NCBI GenBank assembly: GCA_003550305.1
Contig: QKYT01000380.1
Coordinates: 5,164 to 16,791 of the forward strand
Length of the DNA: 11,628 nt
Origin: Glomus cerebriforme
Lineage: Eukaryota; Glomeromycota; Glomeromycetes; Glomerales; Glomeraceae
Reading direction: 5' to 3'
Part shown: in pieces, positions 7,868-11,628 of the stretch
Layout: every line of letters begins with the position of its first letter
Position numbering within the stretch: position 1 is the stretch's first letter
Position numbers and translations under genes: made by a program
The notes under the pieces: generated by a model
The model's input: the letters and a program-made list of their open reading frames with translations, nothing else
The model's database searches: none
What the model was told of the DNA's origin: nothing

Positions 7868-8602
7868 AGGTCAAATTTTAAATTTTTTTTTTTCATGAGA
7901 AACTAATTAGCAAATTATTTCATTTAATTGGTCTTATAGTTAGCTTTTCGTTTATAACATAATTAAGATTTATAATTTTAACTCGAAATCTTCTATAAGC
8001 AATTCTCATTTTTTTTTTACATAGCAAGTCTCTAAATTTTTTTTATTTCAACGTATATTTTATTTTGAGCACACTTTTCGAATATAATGCTAGCCAAAAG
8101 GAATTATAATGCCAGTCAAAATCGGCACCGGTGCTTATTTTTAGAGGGTGTTTAATAACAGCAGAATATGGCTAAATATCTGATTTTTTTTTAGAAACAA
8201 ATCCGGATGTTAAAAAGTTGGAATTACCTAAGTTATCAAAGGTACTATACATATATAGTTTTTTATCAAAAAAAAAAAAAAAAGAATTTTATATATTACT
8301 AATGGTAACTTTCACCGGCAATTCACGATAAAGGCAATGTTTGGTTGGGGTAGATAGTGGCAAAATCTACCATTGTAGTAAAAGTTATGAAAGATTGTCA
8401 CGCATCCCTTCAATAAATATAGATACTGCCTGACATTGCACTACGTTGGTTTTTTTATTGTGATTTTTTTTATACATTTGTATATTTCGTTGCGTTATGT
8501 ACAAGTGTCTGAATTTTTTTTTAAAAAAAAGTACTGTTTTTTCTTGTTATTTATATATGTGTTGTACCTTGCTTCAGCTTACGACCGGCCTGTACTATTG
8601 AG
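7868..8602. other. Intergenic or element-internal region with relics
   Basis: It holds poly(T) and poly(A) runs (15 A near 8269), the palindrome GCACCGGTGC (8125-8134), a hairpin with arms GGTAGAT (8349-8355) and ATCTACC (8365-8371), and the exon-like piece at 8195-8241. No complete gene is seen. Confidence 0.5.
8195..8241 (+). pseudogene. Exon-like fragment
   Basis: A poly(T) acceptor (TTTTTTTTTAG, ending 8194) precedes 47 nt that read TNPDVKKLELPKLSK, followed by AAG|GTACTA, a possible donor. No convincing neighbouring exon was found. It may be a captured or decayed exon, or chance. Confidence 0.2.
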
Positions 8603-8773
8603 TCATACTTTATAATGCCTTACAATATCTGGACACGTAAAATAGTATCTGGTGTCATAATCAATTGCCAAACCGAGAACAAATAATATTTTATCATCGC
8701 GACTATTCTTGCCCTCGTTGCAACTTACCGAACCCAATAAACTATGTAAATACGAAATTAATTCATTGCGGTT
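8603..8773 (-). pseudogene. ATG-less coding relic or isolated exon
   Basis: A minus-strand frame of 56 codons ends in TGA (8603-8605) and is markedly GC-richer than its surroundings. Its C-terminal half reads like a folded protein (ILFVLGLAIDYDTRYYFTCP then DIVRHYKV). The frame stays open upstream to about 8857 but through low-complexity codons and with no ATG. A consensus donor-like G|GTAAGT occurs inside it near 8728. It could be the last exon of a lost gene or a fragment captured by a mobile element. Family not recognised. Confidence 0.35.
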
Positions 8774-8927
8774 TATTATATTTCGTGCAGAATTTTTTTT
8801 AATACAAATTGTAAATGTAAAAAATATGTGGAAATAAGGGAAGATTTTTTTCCTATTTAAAAATGCAAAATATACTATAATACAATAGATTTATGTCTAT
8901 TAATCATCATATAATCAAAAAAAAACT

Positions 8928-10679
8928 TTATTTTTCAGGTTTAACTTCAATCAAAGTATCCTGAGATTCTCGATTATCTTGGAGTGTGAATTTATGAGGG
9001 TTACTCGCAGAAGTTATACCCATTTCTTCATCATGATTTGAAGGGTCAGAACTATCAAAAATCAAAAAACTCATATTACTCCAACGAGATCCTTTTGGAG
9101 AAGGAATTGAAGAATTAACGGAATCAACTGAATTTAATTCAAAATCACTATTATTATTTTTAGGCCTATTACTAAAACCAAATTTTCTTGACCAATTACT
9201 CCAACGTTTAACAACACGTTTCATTAAATAATCATCTTCATTTTGATTTTCAACTCGTTCCCTATTTTCTATCGCTTTCTGTTTAGTATTTGATAACTCT
9301 TCTAGTTTATCATACATTTTTCCGTTATCATTGTATTTTAATTTGGTTATTTTTAGTTTTTGTAAAAAATAACCGTCAAGATAATAATCTTTCAGTATAC
9401 ATTCCAGAATGTGAATACGATCTTCTAAACTAGTTTCTTTAGGACGTTTATTGACATCTTCTACAAATGGAATGCCGGCATCAGTAAGATAACCACCAGC
9501 TAAATGACATTTTAAACTCCGTCGACATGGCCAGAGTCTAAATATGATTTTTTGAAATAAACCCCATGGATCAAGTTTGGACATGCCAAATAATGCTATA
9601 TAAAAAGTTGCTAAAAATCCATAGAACCCACCAAGATTTGAAATTATTGAACTTGCTCGATATTCATATTTTTCAATTTCTTCACGGTTGTAATGTAAGT
9701 CTTTTGGTAGGATTATGAGTTGTGTTTCTGCAATTCCACCAGCAGGAATGATTTCCCCTGGTATTATCTTGTTATTTGCTTCAATTTCCATCGAAAGTCT
9801 ATTTGGAGTTGTGTTCAATTGTCCCAATAAACTATTACTATAAACTTTATGAACAGAAATTGAATACTCTACTATATTTTTTTGACCCACAGCTATTGTG
9901 ACCATGTTAAATTCCACGTAATGATCAGGCTTATTTAAAATCGAAAAATCACCATTTTCAATAGTTTGTTGAAAATCAAAATAGATAGTATAAAAATCTG
10001 GCATTTCAACTGGAGTTAACGCATCTTCTTCAAAGGAAGGAGTATTTGGTTTAATGTTGAAAAACATAAACATATTTAATAATCCGTTGTTTGGTGTTTG
10101 AATCGTATCAATATCATCAACATAATAGGGATTATTATTTTCAAGACCAGTTGAAGTTTTATTTTCAGCCCTAAATTTTAAGCATCCATTTTCTTCATGT
10201 GTAAATAATGAAGAACATTTTGAGGTAAAATTCATGTTATCGGATAGTATCTCTGGTCCTATCTGTGCTGGATCACCACACATTATTGAAAATTGTGGTA
10301 TAGATTGTGGTATTTCCGTAATCTGGTTTAGAGTGTATAAAAAAGCTGGAGGTGCGGATCCTGGACATATTACAAATCCTATATTCAAAAGAATGAAAGT
10401 TAACACGCCAATGATTCTTAAGCAAGATTAATTTCTTTTATAAAAGAGAAGAAGAAAAAAAAATTTTTATTTACCAGGAAAATTAATATTTGAATCATTC
10501 TTAGATTCAACTGTAACAATATTTGGCGTTATCTTGAAAGTTAAAAAATTGTCGAATTGATAAAAAAATCCAAAAACAAATATTGCAATAACAAACGTTA
10601 TTGCGAATGTTCTTCGCAACACATAGAACCAGCGGGGTTCGTTTCTTTTATTACTATATATAGCATCTTGTATGAACAT
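8928..10679 (-). CDS. Gene A: two-pass membrane protein with large glycosylated ectodomain, 551 aa, two exons
   Basis: Exon 1 is 10679-10475 and exon 2 is 10378-8928. Together they give 552 codons including the stop, with the junction splitting a Gly codon (residue 69). The start follows AAA (CGAAAATG), a favourable context. Residues 1-24 are basic (KR, R, RR), about 25-45 form span 1 and about 310-334 form span 2 (GGFYGFLATFYIALFGM). Span 2 is followed by DPWG and a basic WPCRR stretch, so both termini should be cytosolic. The region between the spans (about 46-309) has only four Cys (73, 102, 123, 134) and NxS/T sequons at 61, 118, 141 and 257, as expected of a secreted-side domain. The tail (335-551) has a charged, helix-prone stretch near 380-455 and then a Ser/Asn-rich part with two RWSNxS motifs (460 and 500). 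I do not recognise a named family. The style resembles lineage-expanded fungal membrane proteins; a sensor or channel role would be speculation from topology alone. Confidence 0.92.
10379..10474 (-). other. Intron of gene A (96 nt)
   Basis: The donor is CCTG|GTAAAT and the acceptor is AATATAG|GATTTG. A branch-like TTAAC lies at 10399-10403, followed by a T-rich stretch. Splicing joins the two open frames in phase. If the intron is retained, the frame stops two codons after the junction, giving a peptide of about 70 residues. A second in-phase AG lies 18 nt further into exon 2 (at 10361-10362). Confidence 0.9.
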
Positions 10680-10799
10680 TTTCGGTTTAAAAAAGAGAGG
10701 GAAGGATAAGTAATATAAAGGAAAAAGAAAATATTAAAAATATATTAAATATACAATTATTTTTTTTTATTGAAGAAAAGTTCGTTAAATAATGAAATG

Positions 10800-10828
10800 T
10801 TTATTTTATATGTACATGCGCCAGCGCA
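10800..10828 (-). promoter_or_regulatory. Candidate core promoter of gene A
   Basis: On the minus strand a TATA-like TATAAAATAAA lies at 10810-10800, about 120-130 nt upstream of the gene A start codon. Just upstream of it is a GC-rich near-palindrome, TGCGCTGGCGCA (10828-10817), which stands out in very AT-rich flanks. Between the TATA-like site and the ATG is a pyrimidine-rich leader (about 10712-10686). This is positional and motif evidence only. Confidence 0.4.
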
Positions 10829-11628
10829 AGAAATGAAGGGATGGAAAAAAATTTTTTAAGTTCTAACTTATCAAAAGTTAGATGTAAAATAAGACGAAAA
10901 CTAAAAAAAAAAAATTAAAGAGGAAAAAATTGGGGTTATTTATTTTTATCATCATACATTTACCCCATTGGTTGGTAAATTGCATAATTTGTATTTGTAA
11001 GATCTCCGAATTTCTTTGTCTTTAAATATTTTGTTTATCCTCATCGACAAAGTTGCCTTTGTAAAATTTTCCTTGTCAAATATAAATAAATATCTTAAAC
11101 ATTTGAGAAGCACAAATCCTACACCTCTTGTGTTTCATTTTTACTATCAGCTATGTATTCTGGGACAGTTTTTTTACGCTTAGTGAAAATATATTTGTCA
11201 CAATATTCACGTGAATTATTTGTCACCGGATGGTCAGACCGACCATCAAATCATGGTAGTGATCACCACTTAAAATGGCACACATTAATCGGTATAATTT
11301 TTTAGAATTATTAAATTGTATAAAGCTAAATTAAGTTATATACATTGTATAAAAATCTTCATGAATATAATACTAAGTAATATTACAAAGATCACAAAGA
11401 TTATTAATTTATAATTGTAACACAATACGATTAACATTTCTTTTTGTCAAATAATGGTTCACTCAAGTTTTACAATTTATATAACTGTTGCGCTGTCTTT
11501 TTGAATAAACTCACGAAACGATAATTTAATCGAATTTATGGAGGTGAATTTGTCAATTTGGACAGGGAAACAGTATTTGAAAATTTTAAAATCAGAATTG
11601 GATTCTTAAAGATTCGTTAAAAAAAAAA
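10829..11628. other. Upstream region of gene A with palindromes, no confident gene
   Basis: AT-rich sequence with three dyads near 11205-11266. A minus-strand open frame without ATG (11250-11119) ends in KTVPEYIADSKNETQEV and could be a terminal exon, but a TGA bounds it and there is no usable acceptor before ACTAAG. An overlapping frame continuing to about 10970 is lysine/isoleucine-rich and ATG-poor. Neither is called as a gene. Confidence 0.45.
11205..11266. repeat. Cluster of three palindromic motifs
   Basis: ATTCACGTGAAT (11205-11216) is a perfect palindrome around an E-box. GATGGTC (11229-11235) pairs with GACCATC (11241-11247) across a 5-nt loop. GTGATCAC (11259-11266) has partly paired flanks. 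The cluster is GC-richer than the region and lies about 530-590 bp upstream of gene A. Confidence 0.6.

Noticed and set aside
8571..8640. Resemblance of TTACGACCGGCC to the start of a 5S rRNA-like or SINE sequence
   Set aside because: Only a few bases match, and no internal promoter boxes or fold could be traced.
10234..10431. Plus-strand open frame of 65 codons
   Set aside because: It is the antisense shadow of gene A exon 2 and its intron.
11119..11250. Possible terminal exon ending KNETQEV on the minus strand
   Set aside because: No ATG, a bounding TGA, and no good acceptor; sequence beyond the window would be needed.

Overview
This window is eukaryotic nuclear DNA: very AT-rich, with long poly(A)/poly(T) runs, short GT-AG introns of 68-96 nt, large intergenic gaps and many small non-autonomous transposons. 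It fits an early-diverging fungus, most likely an arbuscular mycorrhizal fungus such as Rhizophagus. That placement is inferred from composition, intron style and protein style, not from a search. Three ambiguous bases (209-210, 282) suggest a draft assembly.

Two spliced membrane-protein genes can be reconstructed, both on the minus strand. Gene A (10679 to 8928) has two exons, one 96-nt intron and a 551-residue product: a short cytosolic N-terminus, one membrane span, a lumenal or extracellular domain of about 260 residues with four Cys and four sequons, a second span, and a long Ser/Asn-rich cytosolic tail. Gene B (6087 to 4546) has six or seven exons and encodes a protein of about 357 residues with seven or eight hydrophobic segments. 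Five of its introns are clear. The boundary between its first two coding blocks is either an 86-nt intron or a frameshift. Neither family can be named from the sequence alone.

The left 4.2 kb is a diverged tandem segmental duplication (about 515-1980 and 2471-4160). Each copy keeps a C-terminal fragment of the same single-pass membrane protein on the minus strand. Between almost identical flanks lies a block of 22 codons that is the same length in both copies but has largely different sequence. Each copy also carries insertions that the other lacks, so each serves as the other's empty site. The left copy has a 197-bp hairpin element with a TA target duplication, an 848-918 hairpin and a 90-bp internal tandem duplication. 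The right copy has a 512-bp inverted-repeat element with a promoter-like core. A 119-bp inverted-repeat element lies between the copies.

The 7.4-8.9 kb interval is a mobile-element and relic zone. It holds a solitary end of the 512-bp family (7431-7462), a Helitron-like 3' terminus (GC hairpin plus CTAG, 7839-7867), an exon-like fragment (8195-8241) and an ATG-less, GC-richer open frame (8603-8773, minus). The right edge (10.8-11.6 kb) is the upstream region of gene A, with several palindromes and no confident gene. I saw no tRNA, rRNA, CRISPR array or intact transposase.
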